Positions 29,047 through 37,004 of a stretch of DNA of 44,587 bases are shown here, piece after piece. This DNA is from Coriobacteriia bacterium (lineage in GTDB: Bacteria > Actinomycetota > Coriobacteriia > Coriobacteriales > UBA8131), in the NCBI GenBank assembly GCA_009783085.1, contig WRHU01000010.1, positions 1 through 44,587 of the forward strand. Direction: 5' to 3'. Each line of letters starts with the position of its first letter. Positions within the stretch are counted from its first letter, which is position 1. Both the position numbers and the translations under genes were made by a program. The notes beneath the pieces were generated by a model that was not told the origin of the DNA, made no database searches, and saw only the letters and a list, made by a program, of their open reading frames with translations.

Positions 29047-30933
29047 TTACATACGCTGTGGCGCACTCACGCCAAGCAGGCCGAGAGTCACGGCTAGCAC
29101 GTTGCGAGTTGCATCGGCAAGGTAGAGACGCGCTTTACTTTGCTCCTCGTCTGAGCCAACAACTTGACAATCCGTATAAAAACGATGGAAGGCAGTTGCC
29201 AACTCCTCCGCATAATGGGTAAGCCTAAAGGGTGCTAGGTCGCTGGCGCAGCCTACTACAACTTCAGAAAGACGTGACAAAACGCGCGCAAGCGCAAGCT
29301 CTGAGGGGTGTACGAGCAAGCTGAGGTCGGCAGTGTCAAGCAGGGTTGCCTCTGCTCCGTCCTCAAACCCATACTGTTCTGCCGCCTTACGCAAAAGCGA
29401 GCAGATGCGTGCGTGGGCATATTGAACATAATAAACAGGATTTGAGGAGTCCTGCTTTTTGGCAACCTCAATATCAAAGTCGATGGGCTGGTCGCTGGAG
29501 CGCGCAAGCATGAGATACTTGGTTGCATCTGCGCCAACTTCTTCAATAAGCTCCTCAAAAGTTACCATCTCGCCCGTGCGCTTAGACATACGCACTGCCT
29601 CGCCACCTCTAAACAAATTGACGAGCTGCCCCAGCACCACCTGAGGCTGACCCTCGTGTCCGAGTGCAGTACAGGCAGCCTGCATGCGCTTGATATAACC
29701 ATGGTGATCGGCACCCCAGATGTTTATGAGTTGTGCACTGCCTCGTTCTAATTTGCTATTGTGATAAGCAATATCAGGAGCAAAGTAAGTGTAGCTACCG
29801 TCTGCTTTTATGAGAACACGGTCTTTATCATCGCCAAAGTCGGTAGTTCTAAACCAGGTTGCATCGTCTTTTTCGTAGAGATAGCCGCCCTCTTTGAGTA
29901 CAGCAAGCGTGTGGCTAAGGGGGCTGCCGCCTCCTGAGGTTTGAGAACCTGTTGATTTTTTGGACGACAACCGTAGTTTGTCTACGACCCTCCCGCTAGA
30001 CACCGGGTCAAGCCCGGTGCGACAACCTGAAGCATTATTTTGGTCGCCGCCTGTTGGCTCAGCTGGCTCATACAAACTGCGCTCGCTAAACCAGACATCA
30101 AACGGCACATTAAGGGAGGCACAGATGTTTTTCATGTTCTCGAGCATGCGTTGGTAGCCAAACTCTCTAAAATACTCGAGGCGTACGGTTTCCCAATTTT
30201 CGTCACTCTCTGCGGTCGGCTCAAGCCACCGTGTGCCTTCCGCATCAAAAATCTCTTGTGCAAGAGCGGTAATATAAGAGCCTGCGTAGTGGTCGTCGGC
30301 AAGCTTGACCTCAAGACCGCACAGCTGCAAATAACGCACCACAATAGACGCACCAAACAAGTCCATTTGCACGCCAGCGTCGTTGATGTAAAACTCGCGG
30401 GTTACCTGCCAGCCTGCGTGCTCAAGCACGTTGCAAAGTGCATTGCCCAACGCCGCCCACCTACCATGCCCCACGTGCATAGGACCGGTTGGATTAGCAG
30501 AAATAAACTCAACATTGATGGTTTTGAGAGAGCCGCTCGCCGTGTCACTCACCGTTCCACCAGCCATTCCGCCTACCGCCACACGACCATAGTTACTCCC
30601 CTGCTCGCGCGCGTCGCGCACCATCTGCTGCAGGGCTCGCTCAGACAACCGTAAGTTGATAAAGCCCGGCCCCGCAACCTCAACGGCAGCAATAAGTTCA
30701 TCGCTTTGCAAGTGAGAAGCAATTATTTCGGCAATGGCACGGGGCGCTTGTCCTAACTCCTTGGCAAGGCGCAGGGCAATCGTGGTAGCCCAATCTCCGT
30801 GGCTTGCGTCGCGCGGACGCTCAACCGCCGCATTAAGCACCTCGGTAAACGCCTCAGTAGTTAACGCCAACTCTCCAGCATCAGCTGCCTCTTGAATAGC
30901 CGAGCGTACAATAGTTTCGACATGATAACGCAT
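29047..30933 (-). CDS. argS: Arginyl-tRNA synthetase with in-frame REP insertion
   Basis: 628 residues; charges tRNA-Arg. The ArgS N-terminal additional domain occupies about 1-120. The HIGH-type motif is in SANPTGPMHVGHGRW, the KMSKS counterpart is RMSKRTGEMV, DFGDDKDRVLIKADGSYTYFAPDIAYH is the family core, and the C-terminal DALR domain follows. Between FSERSLYEPAE and LSHTLAVLKEGG lies an extra segment of about 40 residues (including GCRTGLDPVSSGRVVDKLRL) where other ArgS proteins have only a few. Its DNA belongs to the REP-like family 1 seen in intergenic regions here. The frame stays open, so the enzyme is presumably functional. Confidence 0.95.
   Translation of the reverse strand: MRYHVETIVRSAIQEAADAGELALTTEAFTEVLNAAVERPRDASHGDWATTIALRLAKELGQAPRAIAEIIASHLQSDELIAAVEVAGPGFINLRLSERALQQMVRDAREQGSNYGRVAVGGMAGGTVSDTASGSLKTINVEFISANPTGPMHVGHGRWAALGNALCNVLEHAGWQVTREFYINDAGVQMDLFGASIVVRYLQLCGLEVKLADDHYAGSYITALAQEIFDAEGTRWLEPTAESDENWETVRLEYFREFGYQRMLENMKNICASLNVPFDVWFSERSLYEPAEPTGGDQNNASGCRTGLDPVSSGRVVDKLRLSSKKSTGSQTSGGGSPLSHTLAVLKEGGYLYEKDDATWFRTTDFGDDKDRVLIKADGSYTYFAPDIAYHNSKLERGSAQLINIWGADHHGYIKRMQAACTALGHEGQPQVVLGQLVNLFRGGEAVRMSKRTGEMVTFEELIEEVGADATKYLMLARSSDQPIDFDIEVAKKQDSSNPVYYVQYAHARICSLLRKAAEQYGFEDGAEATLLDTADLSLLVHPSELALARVLSRLSEVVVGCASDLAPFRLTHYAEELATAFHRFYTDCQVVGSDEEQSKARLYLADATRNVLAVTLGLLGVSAPQRM
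29949..30030. repeat. REP-like element inserted in the argS reading frame
   Basis: About 82 bp that parallel the intergenic copy at 5998-6066: both have TTTTTTGG-CGACAACCG, then CTCCC-CTAGxC, then a palindrome ending GGTGCGACA or GGGGCGACA. Here the palindrome is CACCGGGTCAAGCCCGGTG. It encodes about residues 302-328 of ArgS. Confidence 0.8.
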
Positions 30934-31086
30934 GAGCGATTTGCTCCCTTTCTAATATTTTGCAAAGAGAGATTTTGCTCTCTTTCTGATATTTTGCACA
31001 GAAGCTCACAAAGAGGGATTTTCCTCCCTTTCTGTTATTCCATAAAGAGGGATTATAGCGTATGATACTACTAAGAATGTTTAAGG

Positions 31087-31222
31087 CACGTTATGTACGT
31101 TGCTTGGATACGCTATGTGCGTTGCTTGGATACGTTACGCGTGCAACTTGGATACGTTATGTGCGCTACTTGGGCACGCAATGCGCATCGATTGAGTATG
31201 CTATGTGCGCCGCCTAGGGCGC
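31087..31222. repeat. Tandem repeat, 22 bp period, upstream of nfeD
   Basis: About six degenerate 22 bp units based on CGTTATGTGCGTTGCTTGG fill most of the 347 bp gap between argS and nfeD. The rest (30934-31080) contains two or three copies of a purine/pyrimidine block AAAGAGGGATTTTxCTCCC upstream of argS. I see no T-box signature. No gene is evident. Confidence 0.8.
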
Positions 31223-31280
31223 AATGCACATCGTCTACCGGCATCATTTGGCATCATACGCCGCATACAAGGAGGTTTTT

Positions 31281-31724
31281 ATGGAAGCATTACCGTGGTT
31301 TTGGATTTGGGTTATTCTTGCGGCGCTCCTTTGCGTTGGCGAGATGCTCACCGCTTCATTTTTCCTGCTGCCGTTTGGCGTGGGAGCTATTGTTGCGGCC
31401 CTTGCTGCCGTCTTGGGCGTTCCCCTCTTTGCTCAGTGGCTCATTTTTATTGTTGTTTCTGTCATCGCCCTGTTTGCCTTGCGCCCGCTGGCTAGGCGCA
31501 TTACCAAAAACACTGGTGTTCGTAGTGGTGCGGAGCGCCTCGTGGGCTTAGTGGGCGAAGTTATTGACGGAGAAGCCCCCGGCGGACTGATTCGCGTGCG
31601 CGTTGACCGTGAGGAGTGGAACGCAAATGTTGTTGATGGCAGCAAGCCAGCTGTGGGCGCACCCATGCAGGTGGTGGCTATCGACGGCACACGTCTTGTT
31701 GTGCAACCATGGGTTCAGCAATAA
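31281..31724 (+). CDS. NfeD-family membrane protein
   Basis: 147 residues. Three hydrophobic helices (about 6-28, 31-50, 52-70; FFLLPFGVGAIVAALAAVLG) are followed by a C-terminal OB-fold domain (LVGLVGEVIDGEAPGGLIRVRVDREEWNA). This is the short NfeD form. The start with an AAGGAGG site is at 31281; the open frame further upstream lies in repeats. NfeD and stomatin/SPFH proteins are typical neighbours that cooperate in membrane-quality or microdomain functions, and the SPFH gene follows 56 bp later. Confidence 0.92.
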   Translation: MEALPWFWIWVILAALLCVGEMLTASFFLLPFGVGAIVAALAAVLGVPLFAQWLIFIVVSVIALFALRPLARRITKNTGVRSGAERLVGLVGEVIDGEAPGGLIRVRVDREEWNANVVDGSKPAVGAPMQVVAIDGTRLVVQPWVQQ

Positions 31725-31780
31725 GGTTTTATTTAACAGTACGTAATTATCGTAGTAAAGAACAATAGAAAGGGCATAAC

Positions 31781-32737
31781 ATGAATGAGTTGAGTAGTTT
31801 AGACGGTTTGTTAAGCGGAGCGGTAGTTCTCGGACTTATAATCATTATTGTAATTCTGGTTTTTGCCATTCGCGCAATTCGCATCATCCGCCCGTACGAG
31901 AAAGGCGTTGTTGAACGTCTTGGTAAGTATCAGCGCACCTGGGAGCCTGGGTTGCATTTGCTCGTGCCGTTTATCGACCGGGTAACTAAAGTTGATATGC
32001 GCGAGAACGTTGTAGACGTGCCGCCACAAGAGGTTATCACTAAAGATAACGTTGCTGTGACCGTTGATGCGGTTGTGTATTACGAGGCAACCGACCCCTT
32101 TAAGCTCATTTACAACGTAACTAATTTTTATCTTGCCGCCACAAAACTTGCGCAAACTAACCTGCGTAACGTAGTGGGCGAAATGCAGCTTGACGAGAGT
32201 CTTACCAGCCGCGAAAAAATTAACATTACTTTGCGCAACATTCTTGATGACGCAACGGACAAATGGGGCGTGCGCGTGGTACGCGTTGAGCTGCAACGCA
32301 TTGAGCCACCAGCAGACGTAACTCAGGCTATGCACCGTCAGATGAAAGCCGAGCGCGACCGCCGTGCAATGATTCTTGAGGCTGAGGGCGACCGTGCCGC
32401 TGCCATTGCTCGTGCCGAGGGTACTAAGCAGTCTGCCATTCTTGAAGCAGAGGGTCGTGCGACCGCCATCAAAGAAATCGCTGACGCCGAGAAAGCCCAG
32501 AAAATCCTTATCGCCGACGGTGAGGCGCAGGCTATTCGCAACGTCTTTGGTGCTATCCATGATGGTAATCCCACCGACGATTTGCTCTCTGTTCGTTATC
32601 TTGAAACGCTCAAGTATGTTGCCAACGGCAATGCAACCAAGATTTTTATGCCGCTTGAAATGCAAGGCTTGGCAAATGTGGTTGGTGGCGTGGGCGAGCT
32701 GTTTAAGTCCTCGCAGGAAGAGCCTAAGAAAAAATAA
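31781..32737 (+). CDS. SPFH/stomatin-family membrane protein
   Basis: 318 residues. One N-terminal membrane helix ([17 protein letters not shown]) is followed by an SPFH domain ([52 protein letters not shown]) and an Ala/Glu-rich coiled coil with repeated AEGxRxAAIxxAEG units. Closest in type to the QmcA/slipin group. Such proteins oligomerise into rings or cages at the inner membrane and pair with NfeD. Separated by 6 bp from the polyphosphate kinase gene. Confidence 0.94.
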   Translation: MNELSSLDGLLSGAVVLGLIIIIVILVFAIRAIRIIRPYEKGVVERLGKYQRTWEPGLHLLVPFIDRVTKVDMRENVVDVPPQEVITKDNVAVTVDAVVYYEATDPFKLIYNVTNFYLAATKLAQTNLRNVVGEMQLDESLTSREKINITLRNILDDATDKWGVRVVRVELQRIEPPADVTQAMHRQMKAERDRRAMILEAEGDRAAAIARAEGTKQSAILEAEGRATAIKEIADAEKAQKILIADGEAQAIRNVFGAIHDGNPTDDLLSVRYLETLKYVANGNATKIFMPLEMQGLANVVGGVGELFKSSQEEPKKK

Positions 32738-32743
32738 CGGCTT

Positions 32744-34510
32744 ATGTTAGAGGGTTTTGATTTTTCCGCTGAGGCTTTTGCGGAGAAGGACTACAAGAAA
32801 GAATCTAAGGCTCTTGTTGAGCGACTTGTTGTGTTGCAGCAACAGGCACGCTCGCAAGAGCTTGGTTTGGTGGTGCTTTTTGAGGGGTGGGACGGCGCTG
32901 GCAAAGGAAGCCGCATTTCTGATTTAGTACACACCTTGGACGCTCGTGCTACTAAGGTACACGTAACTACCAATCCTACCGAAGCTGACATTGAGCATTT
33001 TGCTGCGCTTAACTCCTGCGTGAGCGGTTATTATCCTGCCATGAAACAGTTTTGGGACGCGCTGAGCGTGCGCGGAAACATCACCTTTTTTGATCGAGGC
33101 TGGTATACCAATGCAGTTGACTACCTTTATGAACAGAGTTCAAAGGGCTTAGTTCATTGTTTCCATGGTTCGTATGCTTCGCATTTTTCTGAAGGTGTTT
33201 CAGGGAACAATGACGCCGCTCCTGCCAATGCACTTGCTACCGTTGGTTTCTCGCAAAGTATTGAAAGTTTTGAGCGTCAGCTCGTTGACGACGGCTACAT
33301 TGTGCTCAAGTTTTTTGTTCACATTTCTAAAGATGCGCAAGAGGCTCGTATCAAGCGGTTGCACAACAACCCTGATACCACCTGGCGAGTGAGCGAGGAG
33401 AAGTTTCAGCATGCGACCCACTACGACGAGTTCTTCCCTATTTATGATGCCCTACTAGAGCAAAACGACTTTGACTTTTGTCCGTGGACGTTAGTAAACG
33501 GAGAAGACCGTTGGAGCGCAAATCTCACTATTGCCCAAGGTATGGTCGAGGCGCTGGAAAAGAAGCTTGCGGAGAAGGCTGAGGCCGAGAGGAAATCCGA
33601 GGCTGCTGGCACTAAGGGCACTGAGGGTGCTGAGGGTGCGCTTGTTTCGTCTGTCCTTGCTGAGTCTGCTCTTGCTGAGTCTGCCCTTGCTGAGTCCGCC
33701 AGCACGAATGCGGCGGCTTCCCCTACTATTGCCTCGCCTATTATTGCCTCCCCTCGTGCTTCTTTGGAAAGCTCATTTGCGCTCGTTAAAACACCACCCA
33801 CCGTTGATGCCATAAGCTCCGAGCTTAGCCTTGGCCGAGAGCAGTATAGGGCACAGCTCAAAAAGGAACAAAAACGTCTCTATGGGCTGCAGCAGCAGCT
33901 TTTCCAAAAGCGTATTCCGTTGATGTTGGTGTATGAGGGCTGGGATGCCGCTGGAAAAGGCGGCAACATTAAGCGCGTGGCGCAGGCTCTCGACGCTCGC
34001 TCATACGTGATTGTGCCCAGTGGCGTGCCTACCAAAGACGAGCTATTGCATCCGTTTTTATGGCGCTATTGGACACAGGTGCCCAAGGCTGGTCACGTTT
34101 GCCTGTATGACCGCAGCTGGTACGGACGTGTGTTGGTGGAACGTGTTGAGGGTTTTGCTACGCCTGATGAGTGGATGCGTGCCTTCGGTGAGATTAACGA
34201 GTTTGAACGTGATATGCAGCAATGGGGCGCTCTTATGCTCAAGTTTTGGGTAAACGTAAGCCCCGATGAACAACTTGAGCGTTTTGAAGCACGTGCGCAA
34301 AACCCAAGCAAGTATTGGAAAATCACCGACGAGGACTGGCGCAATCGTGAAAAATATCCCCAATACAAAGAAGCGGTTGATGATATGTTTCGTTTGACTT
34401 CAACCGAGTATGCCCCATGGATTGTTCTCGAAAGCGACAATAAACTTTACGCTCGCATCAAAGCCCTTACAACTATCAACGAGGCCATCGAAGCCCGTCT
34501 TGGCTTATAG
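32744..34510 (+). CDS. pap: Tandem PPK2: polyphosphate:AMP phosphotransferase
   Basis: 588 residues. Two PPK2 domains, as in class II polyphosphate:AMP phosphotransferases that make ADP from AMP and polyphosphate. Domain 1 (about 1-270): Walker A FEGWDGAGKGS and lid FFDRGWYTN. Domain 2 (about 355-585): YEGWDAAGKGG, the base-contact CLYDRSWYGRVLVERVEGF and EFERDMQQWGALMLKFW. The linker between the domains contains a tandem-repeat-encoded Ala/Ser stretch with three LAESA units (33655-33705) and IASPIIASP repeats, not expected in the family. The start is ATG 32744, 6 bp after the SPFH gene. Confidence 0.92.
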   Translation: MLEGFDFSAEAFAEKDYKKESKALVERLVVLQQQARSQELGLVVLFEGWDGAGKGSRISDLVHTLDARATKVHVTTNPTEADIEHFAALNSCVSGYYPAMKQFWDALSVRGNITFFDRGWYTNAVDYLYEQSSKGLVHCFHGSYASHFSEGVSGNNDAAPANALATVGFSQSIESFERQLVDDGYIVLKFFVHISKDAQEARIKRLHNNPDTTWRVSEEKFQHATHYDEFFPIYDALLEQNDFDFCPWTLVNGEDRWSANLTIAQGMVEALEKKLAEKAEAERKSEAAGTKGTEGAEGALVSSVLAESALAESALAESASTNAAASPTIASPIIASPRASLESSFALVKTPPTVDAISSELSLGREQYRAQLKKEQKRLYGLQQQLFQKRIPLMLVYEGWDAAGKGGNIKRVAQALDARSYVIVPSGVPTKDELLHPFLWRYWTQVPKAGHVCLYDRSWYGRVLVERVEGFATPDEWMRAFGEINEFERDMQQWGALMLKFWVNVSPDEQLERFEARAQNPSKYWKITDEDWRNREKYPQYKEAVDDMFRLTSTEYAPWIVLESDNKLYARIKALTTINEAIEARLGL

Positions 34511-34621
34511 TTTCCGAAGATTTCTTTAAGTTTCTAGCCCAAAATAGCCAAATACCCTTGCAATCTTGGCGTAATCGTTGTACGCTGTTCTCTCGCGCTT
34601 TTCCAATAGGAATGTGTAGAG

Positions 34622-34698
34622 TGCGGGGTGGAGCAGTCTGGTAGCTCGCCGGGCTCATAACCCGGAGGTCATAGGTTCAAATCCTATCCCCGCGACCA
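34622..34698 (+). tRNA. Initiator tRNA-fMet (CAU)
   Basis: 77 nt including an encoded CCA. Acceptor TGCGGGG pairs with CCCCGCG, with a weak T-G pair at position 1:72. The anticodon loop is CTCATAA. The anticodon stem carries the three G-C pairs (GGG/CCC) that mark initiators, and the T arm has GGTTCAAATCC. A terminator follows. It is the last clearly chromosomal gene before the accessory region. Confidence 0.95.
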
Positions 34699-34704
34699 AC
34701 AATC

Positions 34705-34742
34705 AACTGACTGGCACCGCACGAAGGCTGTCAGTTTTTTTG
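34705..34742 (+). terminator. Intrinsic terminator after tRNA-fMet
   Basis: A hairpin beginning CTGACTGGC and closing GGCTGTCAG, followed by T7. Confidence 0.75.
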
Positions 34743-34850
34743 TAGACAGATACCACTGCTAAACCTACTACCGAATAAAGCAATTCGCAAAAAAGCAACA
34801 CACCACAAGCTCCTGCCAAGGTAGCCAAACGCTAATTAGTGTTTGAACAA

Positions 34851-34933
34851 GCACTAAGGCATAAGCCTCAGTGCTGCCAAAAAAGGTGTCGCCCAAAGCT
34901 CACGCGCCCCGAGCTAACAGGCGACACCTTTGC
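34851..34933 (-). terminator. Paired hairpins, minus-strand terminator upstream of fic
   Basis: A perfect 12 bp stem, AAAGGTGTCGCC at 34886-34897 with its complement GGCGACACCTTT at 34917-34928, encloses an AGCTC/GAGCT inner stem; read on the minus strand it ends in T6. A second hairpin, GCACTAAGGC/GCCTCAGTGC, lies just beyond (34851-34874). No minus-strand gene ends here, so the terminator could stop leftward transcripts coming from the CRISPR arrays. The remaining gap 34743-34850 shows nothing notable. Confidence 0.7.
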
Positions 34934-34985
34934 TGGTAAATGAGGTATAATTAAAAAACACAATAATGAAAACTAGTGAGGGTTT

Positions 34986-35696
34986 ATGGTTTTAGAAAAC
35001 AAATTGGACTTAACTGATTCTTCTGAACTTGCACGAGTTGAAGAAAGAATAAGTAAAATAAAAGCACTCGAATTATTTGAATCAGGCTTGCTTGATACTT
35101 TTGAAGTAGGAACTTTTGTGGGACTTGCAAGTATTCATAAACACTTGTTTGGTGAAGTTTATTCATTTGCTGGCAAAATACGCGATAAAAATATTGCAAA
35201 AAATGATTTTCAATTTGCACCTCTTATGTACCTTGACGCTTCTCTCGACTATGTTTCTAAAATGCCTCAGTCAAATTTTGATGAAATTATTGAAAAATAT
35301 GTAAACATGAATGTGGCGCACCCATTTCGTGAAGGCAATGGTCGTAGTACACGAATATGGCTTGATTCAATTTTGAAAAATGAGTTAGGACAAGTCGTTG
35401 ATTGGAGTAAGGTTGACAAAGAAGATTACTTGCTCGCAATGCAGCGCAGTCCTGTTAAAGATGTGGAAATTAAAGCCCTACTTAAAGATGCTTTAACTAA
35501 CAAAATCAATGACAGGGAAATGTACATGAAGGGTATTGACGCAAGCTATCGCTATGAAGATCAATATATCTATAAAACAGAAGATTTAGCTCTAAAGCCT
35601 CAGTTACAACAACAATCTCGCTCGCTTGGCGATAGGCTGTTTGATTACCAGTCAGAATGTCACTCCTCCAAAACAAACGATATAGCTCATAAGTAA
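34986..35696 (+). CDS. Fic-family AMP transferase, C terminus encoded by a CRISPR repeat
   Basis: 236 residues. The Fic active site HPFREGNGRSTR is at about 112-123 (canonical HxFx(D/E)GNGRxxR), so it should transfer AMP, or another nucleotide moiety, to Ser/Thr/Tyr of a target. Near the end, SYRYE (187-191) has the SxxxE spacing of the inhibitory helix that follows the Fic core in class III (NmFic-like) proteins, although the next residue is Asp, not Gly/Asn. Residues 219-230 (FDYQSECHSSKT) are encoded by the first CRISPR repeat and the last six by the first spacer, so the native 3' end was replaced by the array. The gene is clearly more AT-rich than the chromosome to the left. A GAGGG site precedes the ATG. 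Confidence 0.88.
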   Translation: MVLENKLDLTDSSELARVEERISKIKALELFESGLLDTFEVGTFVGLASIHKHLFGEVYSFAGKIRDKNIAKNDFQFAPLMYLDASLDYVSKMPQSNFDEIIEKYVNMNVAHPFREGNGRSTRIWLDSILKNELGQVVDWSKVDKEDYLLAMQRSPVKDVEIKALLKDALTNKINDREMYMKGIDASYRYEDQYIYKTEDLALKPQLQQQSRSLGDRLFDYQSECHSSKTNDIAHK

Positions 35697-35806
35697 TTAT
35701 TATTGTTTGATTACCAGTCAGAATGTCACTGCTCCAAAACTATCAACGAGATTTTTTGATTGAGTATCTTGTTTGATTACCAGTCAGAATGTCACTGCTC
35801 CAAAAC

Positions 35807-35916
35807 TCTGCATAGCGAATACCTGCGGTTACCTTGTCAAACTCCTCTTGCGTTGTGATAGGCTTAAAGCCCGTTCCCTCGTCTTGAGGTTTATCCGTCT
35901 TTGTTTCATCGGACAT
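35807..35916 (-). pseudogene. Island A: 5' fragment of a phage scaffold-like gene
   Basis: ATG at 35916 with an AAAGGAG site begins a protein starting MSDETKTDKPQDEGTGFKPI and continuing TTQEEFDKVTAGIR, the acidic start and ITTQEEFD motif common at the N terminus of siphophage capsid scaffold or DUF4355-type proteins. After 36 codons the frame enters the CRISPR repeat at 35806 and continues through it (FWSSDILTGNQT) to a stop in the next spacer at 35743. The gene is cut exactly at the repeat edge. Family assignment rests on the short motif and on the neighbouring head gene. Confidence 0.7.
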
Positions 35917-35984
35917 TTCTAACTCCTTTCCGCTTAATGCGTTAAATCCCGTGTTTTAATATGCCCCGCACGGTTCAGGGCAAC

Positions 35985-36069
35985 AAAAAAGCCGCCCTGT
36001 TGGACGGCTTGAATGCCTTAGCTGGTGTGCCTCCATAAATGAAACAAGCCGCCCGAATGGACGGCTTGT
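35985..36069 (-). terminator. Island A: two related terminator hairpins
   Basis: Read on the minus strand, GCCGTCC-AACA-GGGCGGC followed by T6 (36008-35985) is a strong intrinsic terminator. A second, similar stem with ACAAGCCGTCC and GGGCGGCTTGT lies at 36069-36044. They separate the 77-residue gene from the scaffold-like fragment, as often seen in phage late regions. Confidence 0.8.
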
Positions 36070-36089
36070 AGACAACTTGTGTTTTGCAT

Positions 36090-36323
36090 TTACTTTTTGG
36101 CAAGTTCGATTTTTTCTATATCGGACAACTCAAGAGTATAGCCGTATGTTTCTCCGACTGGTTCAATGTCTATAAGCTGTTCATAGTCATCGCTAAGTTC
36201 AAGACCAGAAAAAAGCCCATGAAACACCTTGCCATCTGACATAGTAACGTAGACGATTTTATCAAGACAACCTTCAACGACTTCGGAAAACATCTGCCCT
36301 GCTCGGGTAGTCTGGCACTGCAT
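36090..36323 (-). CDS. Island A: small phage-type protein of unknown function
   Basis: 77 residues with an AGGAGG ribosome site 5-6 nt before the ATG. Beta-rich and acidic (VYVTMSDGKVFHGLFSGLELS, IDIEPVGETYGYTLELSDIEKIEL), reminiscent of a small SH3/Sm-like barrel, but I recognise no family. It lies between the minor-head-protein fragment and the scaffold-like fragment, in a position where phages often encode small uncharacterised proteins. The only complete gene of island A. The 36324-36466 stretch upstream has no convincing ORF. Confidence 0.7.
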   Translation of the reverse strand: MQCQTTRAGQMFSEVVEGCLDKIVYVTMSDGKVFHGLFSGLELSDDYEQLIDIEPVGETYGYTLELSDIEKIELAKK

Positions 36324-36466
36324 GGAAACCTCCTTTGCTGTAATGAACTTTCAATAGCTTTGTCTTTACGATTGACCCAGTTACGTTGTTTACACAACAT
36401 CCAACATAAGCTCTAGACATTATCGTTTCTGTGTCGAGCCAGCTATCATTTTTGTTAAAGAATAGT

Positions 36467-36693
36467 TTACCATTTCCTGCGTGCTGCGTCTTGCTCATAG
36501 AGCTTTGGGCTATATCCCTCTATTCCGCCAGCACCAAAGATAGCTATTGCAATGCAGGTACAGTTATCATGAAAACCCTTGAAGTCGTTAGCGTCTATGC
36601 GGTGGTAACCTCTGGCAGCTCGGTTAGTGCAGATATTGCACGGCTTTAAGCTCGTAGGTACAATCGCTGCACCCTTACACGCACTGTCTTGAT
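36467..36693 (-). pseudogene. Island A: 3' fragment of a MuF-like phage minor head protein gene
   Basis: An open frame of 74 codons runs from the repeat boundary at 36693 to a TAA at 36467. It contains CNICTNRAARGYHRIDANDF, then FHDNCTCIAIAIF and GGIEGYSPKLYEQ. A CxxC, a xAxRG segment, then an HDxCxC motif and an EGYxP ending are the C-terminal signature of MuF/SPP1 gp7-type minor head proteins. There is no start codon: the 5' part is missing and the frame begins at the CRISPR repeat. The usual phage order, minor head gene then scaffold, is preserved across the island. Confidence 0.78.
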
Positions 36694-37004
36694 GTTTGAT
36701 TACCAGTCAGAATGTCACTGCTCCAAAACATATTCCTAGCCATAATATTCCTCACTTTCGTTTGATTACCAGTCAGAATGTCACTGCTCCAAAACCATGG
36801 CGTAACAATGGCGTAATATAACAAGTTTGATTACCAGTCAGAATGTCACTGCTCCAAAACCATGGGATGTATGCAGGGATTATGTGGTTGTTTGATTACC
36901 AGTCAGAATGTCACTGCTCCAAAACGCATCTGTCACGACGCACAGGCTAGCAAGCAGTTTGATTACCAGTCAGAATGTCACTGCTCCAAAACGGTCATAG
37001 GTTG

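Noticed and set aside
30934-31080. T-box leader upstream of argS
   Set aside because: Repeated AAAGAGGGATTTT blocks are present, but no T-box core sequence or terminator/antiterminator was found.
31224-31280. Upstream start for nfeD
   Set aside because: It lies in the 22 bp tandem repeats and the AAGGAGG site is correctly placed for 31281.
34851-34933. Possible tracrRNA near fic
   Set aside because: I found no anti-repeat complementary to GTTTTGGAGCAGTG here; the hairpins are better explained as a terminator.
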